This document shows, piece after piece, positions 43,862-53,367 of a DNA stretch of 64,000 bases; the first letter of the stretch is position 1; each line of letters starts with the position of its first letter. Source of the DNA: Ga0074130 sp964499485 (lineage in GTDB: Bacteria > Pseudomonadota > Gammaproteobacteria > Burkholderiales > Rhodocyclaceae); the NCBI GenBank assembly GCA_964499485.1, contig CAZCLF010000002.1, positions 1 to 64,000 of the forward strand, written 5' to 3'. The notes beneath the pieces were generated by a model, which searched no databases, had not been told where the DNA came from, and worked only from the letters and a program-made list of their open reading frames with translations. A program made the position numbers and the translations under genes.

Positions 43862-43922
43862 TTGACAGTCTACTTAGCGAAAACGTTTAATAGACCAACC
43901 GTTCTACTTTGGATGATTGGTC
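43862..43922 (+). promoter_or_regulatory. Promoter and operator of tetR gene
   Basis: TTGACA (43862-43867) and TTTAAT (43886-43891) form a sigma-70-like promoter with 18 bases between. TAGACCAACCGTTCTA (43891-43906), an imperfect palindrome with TAGAnC/GnTCTA ends, overlaps the expected start of transcription. GACCAA (43893-43898) is also mirrored by TTGGTC (43917-43922). This suits autorepression by the TetR protein encoded next. Confidence 0.6.
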
Positions 43923-44543
43923 ATGCGAACATCTAGCCGCCCCACCCCCGCCAAAGACGCACTCCTTGAAGCTGCGTGCAGCCTGTTTTATACGCAAGGC
44001 ATTCGTGGGACCAGTATCGAATCCATACTGGACCGTGCTGGCGTTGCTCGACAAAGTCTCTATCAACACTTTGAGTCAAAAGATGGCCTTGTCGCTGCCT
44101 TTCTGACCCTCCGCGATGAGCGCTGGTGCGGATGGATGAACGATTTTGTGATGACCGCTAGTGCCGATCCACTTGAGCGTGTATTTGCCATCTACGATTT
44201 TCTCGACGACTGGTTTCGTCAGGCCGACTTCTGTGGCTGTGCCTTTATCAACACCGCAGCGGAATACAGCAATCCAGACCATCCTTTTCATGTGTTATCA
44301 GCACGACATAAGGCACGCGTTCTGCAAGACATCGAAAACTTGTGCCATGCAGCCAATCTGCCCAGCTCTCCTGCGCTGGCCAAACGCCTTGCCTTGCTGA
44401 TGGAAGGCGCCATCGTGACTGAGCAAGTCACGCCGGGCAGCGGTGCGGCACAAGAAGCCAAAGCCATCGCTCAAATACTGATCCAGCAATCCCCGCAGCC
44501 GTCTCAACACACACCCCGTAAAACCACCAGGAGAAACCTATGA
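43923..44543 (+). CDS. TetR-family regulator
   Basis: The 206-residue protein has the TetR N-terminal helix-turn-helix (ALLEAACSLFYTQGIRGTSI, then GVARQSLYQHFESKDGLVAAF) and a ligand domain with Cys in QADFCGCAFIN, a pattern seen in regulators that sense electrophiles or stress. ATG 43923 is preferred; a TTG two codons upstream is in the same frame. It overlaps the DUF1348 gene (ATGA) and probably represses both. Confidence 0.92.
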   Translation: MRTSSRPTPAKDALLEAACSLFYTQGIRGTSIESILDRAGVARQSLYQHFESKDGLVAAFLTLRDERWCGWMNDFVMTASADPLERVFAIYDFLDDWFRQADFCGCAFINTAAEYSNPDHPFHVLSARHKARVLQDIENLCHAANLPSSPALAKRLALLMEGAIVTEQVTPGSGAAQEAKAIAQILIQQSPQPSQHTPRKTTRRNL

Positions 44544-45019
44544 GTACCGCACCGAACATTCGCCCACCGCTCCCTCCCTTCACCGCCGAAACTGCGGCAC
44601 AAAAAGCCCGTGCTGCTGAAGACGGCTGGAACTCACGCGATGCCGTCAAGGTCTCGATGGCCTACACCGAGGACAGTAAGTGGCGTAATCGCGCCGAGAT
44701 TTTTCAAGGCCGCGACAAGATCGTTGAGTTTCTCACCCGCAAATGGGCACGCGAAATTGAATATCGCCTGATCAAGGAAGTCTGGGCCTACACCGATAAC
44801 CGGATTGCCGTACGCTTTGCCTACGAATGGAAAGACGACTCCGGTCAGTGGTATCGCTCTTATGGCAACGAAAACTGGGAGTTCGATGCCAATGGCCTGA
44901 TGCAGCAACGTCACGCCAGTATCAACGATCTACCCATCAAGGAAACAGATCGTAAGTTTCATTGGCCCATGGGCCGACGACCGGATGATCACCCAGGGCT
45001 GAGTGACCTAGGACTGTAA
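44540..45019 (+). CDS. DUF1348/NTF2-like protein
   Basis: The 159-residue protein matches DUF1348: ARAAEDGWNSRDAVKVSMAY, SKWRNRAEIFQGRDKIVEFL, then YRLIKEVWAYTDNRIAVRF. The fold is a cone-shaped NTF2-like barrel; no enzyme activity is established. Coupling to a TetR gene suggests an inducible stress or detoxification role. Confidence 0.92.
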   Translation: MSTAPNIRPPLPPFTAETAAQKARAAEDGWNSRDAVKVSMAYTEDSKWRNRAEIFQGRDKIVEFLTRKWAREIEYRLIKEVWAYTDNRIAVRFAYEWKDDSGQWYRSYGNENWEFDANGLMQQRHASINDLPIKETDRKFHWPMGRRPDDHPGLSDLGL

Positions 45020-45047
45020 AGACTAACAACACCCCACGCCCGAAGAG

Positions 45048-45081
45048 GCACCTGAATCTAGCCGTCCTCGGCTTCAGGTGC
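45048..45081 (+). terminator. Hairpin after DUF1348 gene
   Basis: GCACCTGAA pairs with TTCAGGTGC across a 16-base loop, 29 bases after the stop. No real T run follows. Confidence 0.45.
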
Positions 45082-45093
45082 TTCCGGCTGGTC

Positions 45094-45141
45094 AAAAGCA
45101 GTGCAATCGGCGACAATTACGGGCTTTATTGCACTGCTTTT
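45094..45141. promoter_or_regulatory. 14-bp inverted repeat in lysS leader
   Basis: AAAAGCAGTGCAAT (45094-45107) and ATTGCACTGCTTTT (45128-45141) are perfect complements with a 20-base loop, ending 12 bases before the lysS start. It may be a terminator, an operator or a leader RNA structure. Confidence 0.6.
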
Positions 45142-45153
45142 ACCCCTCCCGCC

Positions 45154-46668
45154 ATGAGCGAAGCCGAAAACACGAATAACGCCCCCGTCCAGCAGGACGA
45201 AAACCACATCATCGCCGAGCGCCGCGCCAAGCTGGCCGAATGGCGTACGACCGGGCGTGCTTTCCCGAACAACTTCCGCCGCGAAAACTACGCTGGCAAG
45301 CTGCAAGAAGTCTACGCTGATAAAACCCGCGAAGAACTCGAAGCAAACCCTGTCAGCGTGCGCATTGCCGGCCGCATGATGCTCAAGCGTGTAATGGGCA
45401 AGGCTAGCTTTGCCACTATTCAAGACATGTCGGGCCGCATTCAGCTCTTTATCAGCCGCGATAATGTCGGCGAAGAGATTTACGCTGACTTCAAGCGCTT
45501 TGACATGGGCGACATCCTTGGCGCAGCAGGTAATGTCATCAAGACCAAGACAGGTGAGCTGTCGGTGCAAGTGACTGAACTGCATCTACTGACCAAAACC
45601 ATTCGTCCGCTGCCAGAGAAATTCCACGGTCTGACCGACGTTGAGCAGAAGTATCGCCAGCGCTACCTCGACCTGATCACCAACGATGATTCGCGCCAGA
45701 CTTTCTTTGCACGCAGCAAGCTAATCCAAGCGATTCGTGGCTACATGGTGAATCACCATTTCCTCGAAGTCGAAACGCCAATGATGCACCCCATCCCCGG
45801 CGGCGCAGCGGCTAAGCCCTTCATCACCCACCACAATGCGCTCGATCAGCAGATGTTCCTGCGTATCGCACCAGAGCTGTATCTGAAGCGCCTCGTTGTC
45901 GGCGGCTTCGAGAAGGTGTTCGAGATCAACCGAAACTTCCGCAACGAAGGCGTCTCGACCCGGCACAACCCCGAGTTCACCATGATGGAGTTCTACGAGG
46001 CTTACGCCGACTACACCATGCTGATGGACTTCACCGAAGGCCTGCTGCGCCACGCTGCGCGCGAAGCCTTGGGGACAGAAGTGTTCGAATACCAAGGTAA
46101 GCCGATTGATATGGGCAAGCCTTTCGACCGTCTGACCATTGTCGAAGCCATCAAGAAGTACAACCCCGAACTGAGCTACGAGCAACTCAACGACGAAGCG
46201 TGGCTCCGCGAGCAGCTGAAGGCCCACAAGGTCAAGATTCTGTCGCATGAAGGCATGGGCAGCCTGCAACTTAAGCTGTTTGAGGAAATTGCCGAAGGCC
46301 AGCTGTGGACCCCGACCTTCATCATCGACTATCCAGCTGAAGTCTCGCCGCTGGCACGCCGCAGCGATACAACGCCCGAAATCACCGAGCGCTTTGAGCT
46401 GTTTATGGTGGGCCGCGAAATCGCCAATGGTTTCTCCGAGCTCAACGATCCAGAAGATCAGGCAGCCCGCTTCCTCCAACAAGCGCAAGCCAAGGAAGCC
46501 GGTGATGACGAAGCGATGCACTACGACGCCGACTACATCCGTGCGCTTGAATACGGTCTGCCTCCCACGGGTGGCTGCGGTATCGGCATTGATCGCCTGA
46601 TCATGTTGCTAACGGACTCGCCCGCCATCCGCGATGTCATCCTATTCCCACAAATGCGTGTTGAGTGA
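45154..46668 (+). CDS. lysS: Lysyl-tRNA synthetase, class II
   Basis: The 504-residue enzyme has the anticodon-binding OB fold (about residues 65-150) and the class II core: motif 2 around FRNEGVSTRHNPEFTMMEFY, motif 3 with GCGIGIDRLIML. It charges tRNA-Lys. No Shine-Dalgarno sequence is visible before ATG 45154; the upstream bases are C-rich and next to a strong inverted repeat. A kinase-fold gene starts inside its stop codon region. Confidence 0.98.
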   Translation: MSEAENTNNAPVQQDENHIIAERRAKLAEWRTTGRAFPNNFRRENYAGKLQEVYADKTREELEANPVSVRIAGRMMLKRVMGKASFATIQDMSGRIQLFISRDNVGEEIYADFKRFDMGDILGAAGNVIKTKTGELSVQVTELHLLTKTIRPLPEKFHGLTDVEQKYRQRYLDLITNDDSRQTFFARSKLIQAIRGYMVNHHFLEVETPMMHPIPGGAAAKPFITHHNALDQQMFLRIAPELYLKRLVVGGFEKVFEINRNFRNEGVSTRHNPEFTMMEFYEAYADYTMLMDFTEGLLRHAAREALGTEVFEYQGKPIDMGKPFDRLTIVEAIKKYNPELSYEQLNDEAWLREQLKAHKVKILSHEGMGSLQLKLFEEIAEGQLWTPTFIIDYPAEVSPLARRSDTTPEITERFELFMVGREIANGFSELNDPEDQAARFLQQAQAKEAGDDEAMHYDADYIRALEYGLPPTGGCGIGIDRLIMLLTDSPAIRDVILFPQMRVE

Positions 46669-47474
46669 CTGACGCAGGACTCATCACGGCGGCCGAGCAG
46701 GCGCTCGCCGCCGAGCCGCAGCAACGCACAGTCCGTGTGCGTCACGCGGGCAAGGACTACATTGCCAAGCGGCTCGCCGAAAAACCGAGACGCCTGCTGC
46801 AAACGCTGTTCATGCGTTGGCTGGTCAAGCGTATTACTGGCCAACCACTGCCACTGCGGACGCTGGCGCTGTCGGAAGCGGCGCACAGCATGCACTACGA
46901 AGCTACGCGCCTGCAAAGCCTTGCGGCGGCAGGCGCCTCAGTGCCGCACCTCGCGCACCAAACCACAGACTACCTACTGCTCGAAGATTGCGGCACGGTG
47001 GTTGCCACGCAACTGGAAGACTGGACATCGGCAATCTGGCGCGATGTGTTGTTGCGCCTTGCCAATGATCTTGGACAGCTGCATGCGCGTGGGCTATGGC
47101 ACGGTGGTGCACAAATTAAAAATGTAACGCTGCAGAACGAGCGCTTCACCCGCATTGATTTTGAAGAGAACTTTGGCGAATTTTTGCCTCTGCCAGTGAG
47201 CCATGCGACGGACCTCATTCTCTTCCTCAACTCGGTGTCCTTAGCCGGGCCGATTGATGAAACGGAGTCACGCCTGCTGCTACCGCAACTGCTGAATGCC
47301 TATGCAGTAGCGCATCCTGACAATGCTGCTATCCGCCAGACACTGCAACGCACGCTTCCTTGGTTGCGGCGCCTCGTCTGCATCGCACAGCCCTTACGAC
47401 GCTTTACCCGCAAGAGCCTGCTACGTATTGAAATTCTGCTCGACGTCCTCGACGGCTTTCTGCATCCACGATGA
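46665..47474 (+). CDS. BUD32-like kinase-fold protein
   Basis: The 269-residue protein has the lipopolysaccharide-kinase/BUD32-like fold: VRHAGKDYIAKRL supplies the Lys, LHARGLWHGGAQIKNV the catalytic loop and TRIDFEEN the metal-binding Asp. The catalytic loop lacks the usual Asp (HGGAQ rather than HGD), so activity is uncertain. Its GTG start overlaps the lysS stop and its stop overlaps the mnmC start. Confidence 0.75.
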   Translation: MTDAGLITAAEQALAAEPQQRTVRVRHAGKDYIAKRLAEKPRRLLQTLFMRWLVKRITGQPLPLRTLALSEAAHSMHYEATRLQSLAAAGASVPHLAHQTTDYLLLEDCGTVVATQLEDWTSAIWRDVLLRLANDLGQLHARGLWHGGAQIKNVTLQNERFTRIDFEENFGEFLPLPVSHATDLILFLNSVSLAGPIDETESRLLLPQLLNAYAVAHPDNAAIRQTLQRTLPWLRRLVCIAQPLRRFTRKSLLRIEILLDVLDGFLHPR

Positions 47475-49372
47475 TCACCCCGGCCCGCCTCGCCCTCACG
47501 GCTGACGGCATTCCCTGGTCGGCCAGCTTTAATGATGTGTACCACTCCACGGAAGGTGGGCTGGCTCAGGCAGCGCATGTCTTTCTTGGTGGCAATCAAT
47601 TACCGCACGCTTGGCAGGGGCGACACCAGTTCAGCATTCTGGAAACCGGCTTCGGCCTTGGCCTCAGTTTTCTCGCCACTTGGCACGCGTGGCGCAATGA
47701 TCCGCAGCGCAGTACGCGACTGCACTTCATCAGCACTGAACTGCACCCCTTCACCCGCGAAGACCTGATCACGCTGCATGCACACTGGCCTGCGTTGGCG
47801 ACGCTTGCAAGTGAGCTACATAAGGCTTGGCCACCGTTGACGCCCGGCTTCCATCAGCTCTTGCTAGACGGTGGGCGCGTGACGCTCACGCTGCTCTTCG
47901 GTGATGCACTTGAGACGCTGCCGCAGCTCGTTGGCAAAGTGGATGCCATCTATCTCGATGGCTTTGCCCCGCAGAAAAATCCGCAGCTCTGGTCAGCTAC
48001 GTTACTCGCCAGCGTGACCGCGCATGCCGCTCCCGGTGCCACACTGGCAAGCTGGTGCGTTGCAGGTGATGTGCGCAAGGAACTCGTCCACCTTGGCTGG
48101 ACAATACAGAAGCAGCAAGGCTTTGCGCGTAAACGGCACATGCTGACAGGGCGCTTTGGCGAGCGTACGGCGCAACTACAATCAGCTTCAACAGCCCCTA
48201 CTGCTATCGTTATCGGCGCGGGGATTGCAGGTTGTAGCGTGACTGAGGCATTGAGCCGTCGCGGCTGGCACGTCACCCTCATCGATCAGCATGCTGCACC
48301 TGCGCAGGAAGCCTCTGGCAACCCTGCTGGCCTGCTTCATCCGATGCTCGCGCGGGATGACAATTTGGCCGCACGCTTCTCGCGCGCCGCCTACCTCTAC
48401 ACGCTGCGCTTGCTGCAGCAGCTCGATCCCAAGAGCGACTTCTGGCGCGAATGCGGCATTCTGCAACTGGCCGAAGACGCGGCCGACGCCAGCGCACAGA
48501 AACGCACTTGCGCCTCACTCAATTTCCCCGCTGATTACGTCAGCTGGGTCGATCGAGACACTGCCAGTGCACATGCGGGTGCGCCAATGAGTGCGGGGGG
48601 CTGGTACTTTCCGCATGCCGCTTGGGTCAAACCGCAGACTTTTTGTCGGGCCTTACTGACAGCAGCAGAGGCGAAGACAAAGGTGGACTATCGTTTTAAC
48701 ATGACGGCTTCCCGCATTCACTCACATGCGGGGCAGTGGCATGTGGAAGCTGCTGACGGCACCTGTATCGCCAGTGCAGAGCATCTTATTCTTGCCAACG
48801 CGAGCGCAGCCAATGTCCTGGTGCCTGAGCTTGCCCTCACGCTACGCGCTATTCGGGGCCAATTGACCTACCTACCCACAGAAACACTTGCCCCACTCAA
48901 TCACTCACTGTGCGGCACCGGCTATCTGATTCAGCCAGATCAGGCACCCATCATTCTCGGTGCGAGCTTTGTTGAGGGCGATAACGACACATCGCTCCGG
49001 GAAAGTGAACATCAGGACAATCTAGTGCGGTTGCGCGCGATGCTGCCCGACTTGACGCTGAACCTCGATCCAGCGCCGCTCGACGGCCGTGTGAGTTTCC
49101 GCAGCGCCAGCCATGACAGACTGCCTCTGATCGGCACCTTACCCGCACCTAGCTTTCGCCCCAGCCTGACATTAAGTGGCTTGCCACGACAAACTGGCTT
49201 GCACGCAACGCTAGGCTTCGGGGCCCGCGGCCTCACTTGGGCCCCCATGGCTGCAGAAGTGATTGCAGCACAGCTCAACAATGAATGCTCACCACTCGAA
49301 CAAGCGCTATTGAAAACCATTGATCCAGCGCGCTATCAATTACGCAAAGTTCGTACGGAGAAACCGGCCTAA
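47471..49372 (+). CDS. mnmC: Bifunctional tRNA U34 modification enzyme MnmC
   Basis: The 633-residue enzyme has an N-terminal methyltransferase part (ILETGFGLGLSFLATW, DAIYLDGFAPQKNPQLW) and a C-terminal FAD-dependent oxidoreductase part with a Rossmann motif (AIVIGAGIAGCSVTEAL) and SFRSASHDRLPLIG. It turns the cmnm5 group of U34 into mnm5 in tRNAs for Lys, Glu and Gln. The link to lysS is thus also functional. Confidence 0.96.
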   Translation: MITPARLALTADGIPWSASFNDVYHSTEGGLAQAAHVFLGGNQLPHAWQGRHQFSILETGFGLGLSFLATWHAWRNDPQRSTRLHFISTELHPFTREDLITLHAHWPALATLASELHKAWPPLTPGFHQLLLDGGRVTLTLLFGDALETLPQLVGKVDAIYLDGFAPQKNPQLWSATLLASVTAHAAPGATLASWCVAGDVRKELVHLGWTIQKQQGFARKRHMLTGRFGERTAQLQSASTAPTAIVIGAGIAGCSVTEALSRRGWHVTLIDQHAAPAQEASGNPAGLLHPMLARDDNLAARFSRAAYLYTLRLLQQLDPKSDFWRECGILQLAEDAADASAQKRTCASLNFPADYVSWVDRDTASAHAGAPMSAGGWYFPHAAWVKPQTFCRALLTAAEAKTKVDYRFNMTASRIHSHAGQWHVEAADGTCIASAEHLILANASAANVLVPELALTLRAIRGQLTYLPTETLAPLNHSLCGTGYLIQPDQAPIILGASFVEGDNDTSLRESEHQDNLVRLRAMLPDLTLNLDPAPLDGRVSFRSASHDRLPLIGTLPAPSFRPSLTLSGLPRQTGLHATLGFGARGLTWAPMAAEVIAAQLNNECSPLEQALLKTIDPARYQLRKVRTEKPA

Positions 49373-49475
49373 GCAGCAAGCCACCTGTAAGACCAGGTGT
49401 AACAATTCATTATCCCTGTCTGCCGGGCCTATGATGGGATCGTTAAACGTTCATCATCATCAAAAGGAGTCCCCT

Positions 49476-50159
49476 ATGGAAACCCAGACTGTCCAGAAGT
49501 CTTCGCTACACCCCGTGCTCTGGATCGCCGCCATTGCCGTCACGCTTTTTAGCTTGGTCGGTATCGGCGCCGTTACTGGGCTGATTCCCACTGGCAAAAG
49601 CACCCCGGCACCCGAAGTCGCTGCACCGGTTGACGCAAAGGTTGCAGAAGTCACCCCACCTCCTGCACCAGCCCCGGCTACACCCGCACCAGCAACCAAA
49701 CCCGTCGCCAAGCCAGTAGCCGAAAAGCCTGTCCATAAACCGACGACCACCTATTCAAGCAAGCCGCGCAACACGGAAACTGCGGGGAATGACGTATATC
49801 GCTCCGATGATGCACGCCCTCAAATTTGCTACACCTGCGGCACCATCACTGCCATTGTTCCAGTCACCGAAAAGGGTGAAGGTAGCGGCCTTGGCGCTGT
49901 CGCCGGGGGTGTAGTGGGCGCTATCGTCGGCAACCAAATTGGTAAGGGCAGCGGGCGCGATGTTGCCCGCATTGCGGGTATTGCCGGTGGCGCGTATGCC
50001 GGCCATCAGATTGAAAAGTCACAGCGCGGCAGCACCGTCTATGACATCAATATCCGCCTTGAAGATGGTACCTTCCAGCAAATCCGCGAGAATGCCGAGC
50101 CGGTATGGCGCATCGGTGATCGCGTGCGCATCGACAACGGCAGACTGTTGCCGCGTTAA
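49476..50159 (+). CDS. Glycine-zipper 2TM-domain envelope protein
   Basis: The 227-residue protein has one N-terminal membrane segment (about residues 10-30), a long Pro/Ala/Lys linker, and a glycine-zipper 2TM domain (GSGLGAVAGGVVGAIVGNQI, then GRDVARIAGIAGGAYAGH) like that of SlyB/YgdR-type proteins, ending in a beta-rich domain. AAAGGAG precedes ATG 49476. It is probably anchored in the inner membrane and acts in the periplasm. Confidence 0.88.
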   Translation: METQTVQKSSLHPVLWIAAIAVTLFSLVGIGAVTGLIPTGKSTPAPEVAAPVDAKVAEVTPPPAPAPATPAPATKPVAKPVAEKPVHKPTTTYSSKPRNTETAGNDVYRSDDARPQICYTCGTITAIVPVTEKGEGSGLGAVAGGVVGAIVGNQIGKGSGRDVARIAGIAGGAYAGHQIEKSQRGSTVYDINIRLEDGTFQQIRENAEPVWRIGDRVRIDNGRLLPR

Positions 50160-50186
50160 GCCCAGGCTAATTCAGTACCAACCACC

Positions 50187-50213
50187 ACGGCTACCTGCGG
50201 GTAGCCGTTTTTG
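50187..50213 (+). terminator. Intrinsic terminator
   Basis: ACGGCTAC pairs with GTAGCCGT around a 6-base loop and a T run follows, 27 bases after the glycine-zipper gene. Confidence 0.85.
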
Positions 50214-50243
50214 TTTCTGTCCGGCATCGCTTAGAATCGGGGC

Positions 50244-50432
50244 ATGGAATACAAGAAACCTTACCCCGACAGCCCCTGTGTAGCCGTGTGCTCCACCACC
50301 TTCGACGACGTCTGCCGTGGTTGCGGTCGCACTGTCATCGAAGTCGCGAACTGGATCACCTATACGCGCGAACAGAAGGATGTAATCTGGGAGCGTATTC
50401 TCGCCGAGGGTTATCCGCGGCGGAATAGCTAA
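50244..50432 (+). CDS. DUF1289 small Cys-rich protein
   Basis: The 62-residue protein has the DUF1289 pattern SPCVAVC-x6-CRGCGRTVIEVANW, four Cys that could bind zinc or an Fe-S cluster. The function is unknown. It is convergent with ung. Confidence 0.92.
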   Translation: MEYKKPYPDSPCVAVCSTTFDDVCRGCGRTVIEVANWITYTREQKDVIWERILAEGYPRRNS

Positions 50433-50435
50433 GTA

Positions 50436-51107
50436 CTACCAGCGAATTGCCGCCCTGCCCTGCTGCTGCAAAAAAGCATTAGTACGCGAGAAAGGTCGGC
50501 TGCCAAAAAAGCCACGGTGCGCTGACAAAGGGCTGGGGTGAACTGACTCGATCACCAGATGGTGCTCACCAATCAAGCTGCGCTTGGCCTGCGCATGCGC
50601 ACCCCACAGAATGAACACGCGTGACTGCGCTGACTGCCCAAGGGCACGGATAATGTGATCCGTCACCGTCTGCCAGCCAACGTTTTTGTGCGAGCCAGCT
50701 TCCCCCTTGCTCACCGTCAGGCTAGTATTCAACAGCAACACCCCTTGCGCCGCCCAGTGCGAGAGATCGCCACTGTTGAGTTTTGCACCCACATCGCTTT
50801 CCAGCTCCTTAGCAATATTGCGTAAGGACGGCGGTGCCTTCATGCCCTCGGGTACAGAGAACGACAGCCCCATCGCCTGTGGTAATAAGCTGCCCATACA
50901 CGCATCCTCACCGTGATACGGGTCTTGCCCAAGAATCACGACTGAGACGGCATCCGGATGCATCGCGAGAGCGCGATAACGATGTTCAGCGGCTGGGAAT
51001 ACTGTCTCTGGCGGCTCAATCGCCGCAACGTTGGCTTCGGCGCGCACCACATCGGCAGCCAGTTGTGGCGCGCAAAATGCCAACCATGAGGCTGGGAAAG
51101 CACTCAT
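50436..51107 (-). CDS. ung: Uracil-DNA glycosylase
   Basis: The 223-residue family 1 enzyme has GQDPYHG with the catalytic Asp, LLLNTSLTV, and HPSPLSAHRGF with the catalytic His. It removes uracil from DNA. ATG 51107 overlaps the exonuclease stop, suggesting coupled translation of two DNA-repair proteins. Confidence 0.96.
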   Translation of the reverse strand: MSAFPASWLAFCAPQLAADVVRAEANVAAIEPPETVFPAAEHRYRALAMHPDAVSVVILGQDPYHGEDACMGSLLPQAMGLSFSVPEGMKAPPSLRNIAKELESDVGAKLNSGDLSHWAAQGVLLLNTSLTVSKGEAGSHKNVGWQTVTDHIIRALGQSAQSRVFILWGAHAQAKRSLIGEHHLVIESVHPSPLSAHRGFFGSRPFSRTNAFLQQQGRAAIRW

Positions 51108-51709
51108 ACCGCACCCCACGACTGCAAGGCCTCAAAGACGCGAATCGCTGCGTAGGCATCGTTGGCGGCATACACAATCTGTTGTTCGTTCAATTTAGGC
51201 AGCGACCAGTTCGAGGTTGAAATGCGCTTGGACTTCACAAAGCGCTGCTGAAAAAGAATCGCAATTGCGCCCTTGGCACCGACAGAGTTGCGATAGCCGA
51301 GCTGGCGGAAGTTTTTATCCAGGTCGACCAAATTATGCGGGTGTATCCCAAACTTATGTGCCAGTTGGCTGGTGTCATTGGCCAATCCAAACCCGATCTT
51401 GGCGATCTTGGCATCGTGCAGTAGCTCGGCCACAGCGGCCTGCGCCTGGGGGCTTCGGGTTGGGAGCAACCAAGCGCGATTCGCTACCGCGAACTGCACC
51501 AGATGCGGACCGTCTGAGGTCTCACCTTTATTGAAAGTTGGACGCGATTCGGTATCAAAGCCCAGCGCCGTATAAGTCTTAAGCTCAGCCAGTGTCTTCT
51601 CAATCAGCGGTTCTGAATCCGCCAACACAATTGAGGACCGTTGTAGCAGGGGGAACAACGGCAAGGTTGCAATCAGCTCCTTGCTTGGCGCAGAAAGTGA
51701 GGAATTCAT
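51104..51709 (-). CDS. 3'-5' exonuclease of DEDD type
   Basis: The 201-residue protein has the RNase D/WRN exonuclease motifs: GFDTESRP (Asp and Glu of ExoI), FGLANDTSQLAH (Asp of ExoII) and YAANDAYAA (Tyr and Asp of ExoIII). There is no helicase or HRDC domain. It probably acts on DNA together with Ung. Confidence 0.9.
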   Translation of the reverse strand: MNSSLSAPSKELIATLPLFPLLQRSSIVLADSEPLIEKTLAELKTYTALGFDTESRPTFNKGETSDGPHLVQFAVANRAWLLPTRSPQAQAAVAELLHDAKIAKIGFGLANDTSQLAHKFGIHPHNLVDLDKNFRQLGYRNSVGAKGAIAILFQQRFVKSKRISTSNWSLPKLNEQQIVYAANDAYAAIRVFEALQSWGAV

Positions 51710-51800
51710 GGCGGCAATGTGCCACGAACAGCGCTAAATCGACGAGCTGAAAACATGCCTAGATCACGGCTGTTTCAGCTTATCGGCTGCTCAGTGCTGA

Positions 51801-53123
51801 TTAGGCAGGCTTTGCCAGCACATCAATCAGCGGCGCAAGGACAGGAACCTCTTCTGCCGGTAACGATTGCTGCTGCTGCATCACCCGCCGGGACAGTTCA
51901 ACTAGACGCCAATGCACCTCTGTTACGGTGACATCGAACTCTAGGCGAATTTGCTTCTTGTCTGCCTCGCTTGCCTCCCCCAAGGTGACGCCATTCAAGG
52001 CCACATCAAGCCCCGTACTGGATATAGCCCGCGTGATGCGCTGCAAACTCTGCTGGCAGTCGTCGAGCAAGCGCTTCAAGCTGGCAGAGGCTTTTTGTGT
52101 CTCCGTTTCAAGTTGCGCCATCACCTCACACGTTTGCCCTATCTTCATGAACAAACCGCCCATCCCAACTTGAAGCTCACTGGCGGAGGGATCGAAGCCA
52201 TCGGCCTGATCCAGCGCCTCCTGCAACATCTGGGCCGCACGCAACTCTTCGCGGCAGGCAGCTGCAGCATCAATCACGGCGTGACTAAACTCGCCCGGAA
52301 TAATCTTGAGCGCGACTTCGGCGTAGGCAAAAGGTGCATTGTGCTGCCCCATGAAGCGGGACAAGGTTTCAGCCACTGCCAGGACATGCCCCTCTTCACT
52401 GATTGTGCTTTTCGTTCGCCCTTGAGGATAGCCCCCCCCATCAAGACGCTCGTGATGCTCAAGAACCAGTTCAGCAACCACAGGGGCAATACCACTCATG
52501 TTTTTGAGCACTGCATGGCCTATGGCAGGGTGCGCTGCCATTTGCCGCCACTCTTCGGCGTTATAGGGATTGATGCGCTCCTTATGCAGCGCAGGGTCGA
52601 TATAGAGTTCGCCAATATCATGGAAAAAGCTTGCCACGATCAGCCGGTCTAGGCTTCCGCGATCATTCGGTCGAATGCGCTTCATCAGACTCATCGCAAT
52701 CAAGCCCACCAGGACGCCGTGCGTCAATGAAGAGGGGAGACGCGCTTCATGCAGCTTTAATAACGCGCCGGCCTGTTCCCCAAACTGCGCGGATTTAACA
52801 ATACCCAGTGCGCTTTCCAAGCTTTTGTCATTGCCGACCAGGCGGGCCAACGATGGGCTCGAGTCAAGCAATGTTTCTGCCGTGACATGCAATGCTTGCG
52901 GTGTCACCGGATCGCCAATACTGATACTGGACTCCAAAGGACGAATCAGCTTGTGCGACACAATTCGCTCGTAGAGGCTTTCGCTGATCCGCGTCCCTTT
53001 GCCGATCAGCTTAACGCCGCTGGCGGAAAACACATCTTCCGTCGCTTTTACTTCTTCATCCTCCGCCAGCGATACCAAGTGGCGTAAGAAATGTGTATTC
53101 ACTAAAGCCGAAGGGTCCTGCAT
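51801..53123 (-). CDS. HD-GYP-domain phosphodiesterase
   Basis: The 440-residue protein has an unrecognised N-terminal region (residues 1-130) and an HD-GYP domain with HDIGELYIDP, HHERLDGGGYPQG and the spaced His residues between them. It should hydrolyse c-di-GMP. A helical C-terminal third follows. No signal or membrane segment is visible. Divergent from tex across about 240 bp. Confidence 0.93.
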   Translation of the reverse strand: MQDPSALVNTHFLRHLVSLAEDEEVKATEDVFSASGVKLIGKGTRISESLYERIVSHKLIRPLESSISIGDPVTPQALHVTAETLLDSSPSLARLVGNDKSLESALGIVKSAQFGEQAGALLKLHEARLPSSLTHGVLVGLIAMSLMKRIRPNDRGSLDRLIVASFFHDIGELYIDPALHKERINPYNAEEWRQMAAHPAIGHAVLKNMSGIAPVVAELVLEHHERLDGGGYPQGRTKSTISEEGHVLAVAETLSRFMGQHNAPFAYAEVALKIIPGEFSHAVIDAAAACREELRAAQMLQEALDQADGFDPSASELQVGMGGLFMKIGQTCEVMAQLETETQKASASLKRLLDDCQQSLQRITRAISSTGLDVALNGVTLGEASEADKKQIRLEFDVTVTEVHWRLVELSRRVMQQQQSLPAEEVPVLAPLIDVLAKPA

Positions 53124-53367
53124 GCAAAATCCTTTGCCTGTCGCAGCCAGCAGTACCGCACATACGGTACTGCATGTAACTCAGCTATCTTACCCAAGAT
53201 GGAAACAATAGCTGATGAATATGACACCTGCAATTTAAAATATTCATTGCGACTGTTGTGGATCTGATGAAGTTCCGCTGAAAGCTGTTGAACTTGGGCG
53301 ACTGTCAAGTCTTGTCAGCGCCGCCCCCCTCCGGTAGGGTGCGTGCCTCACTGTTTTGGATGTTTCC

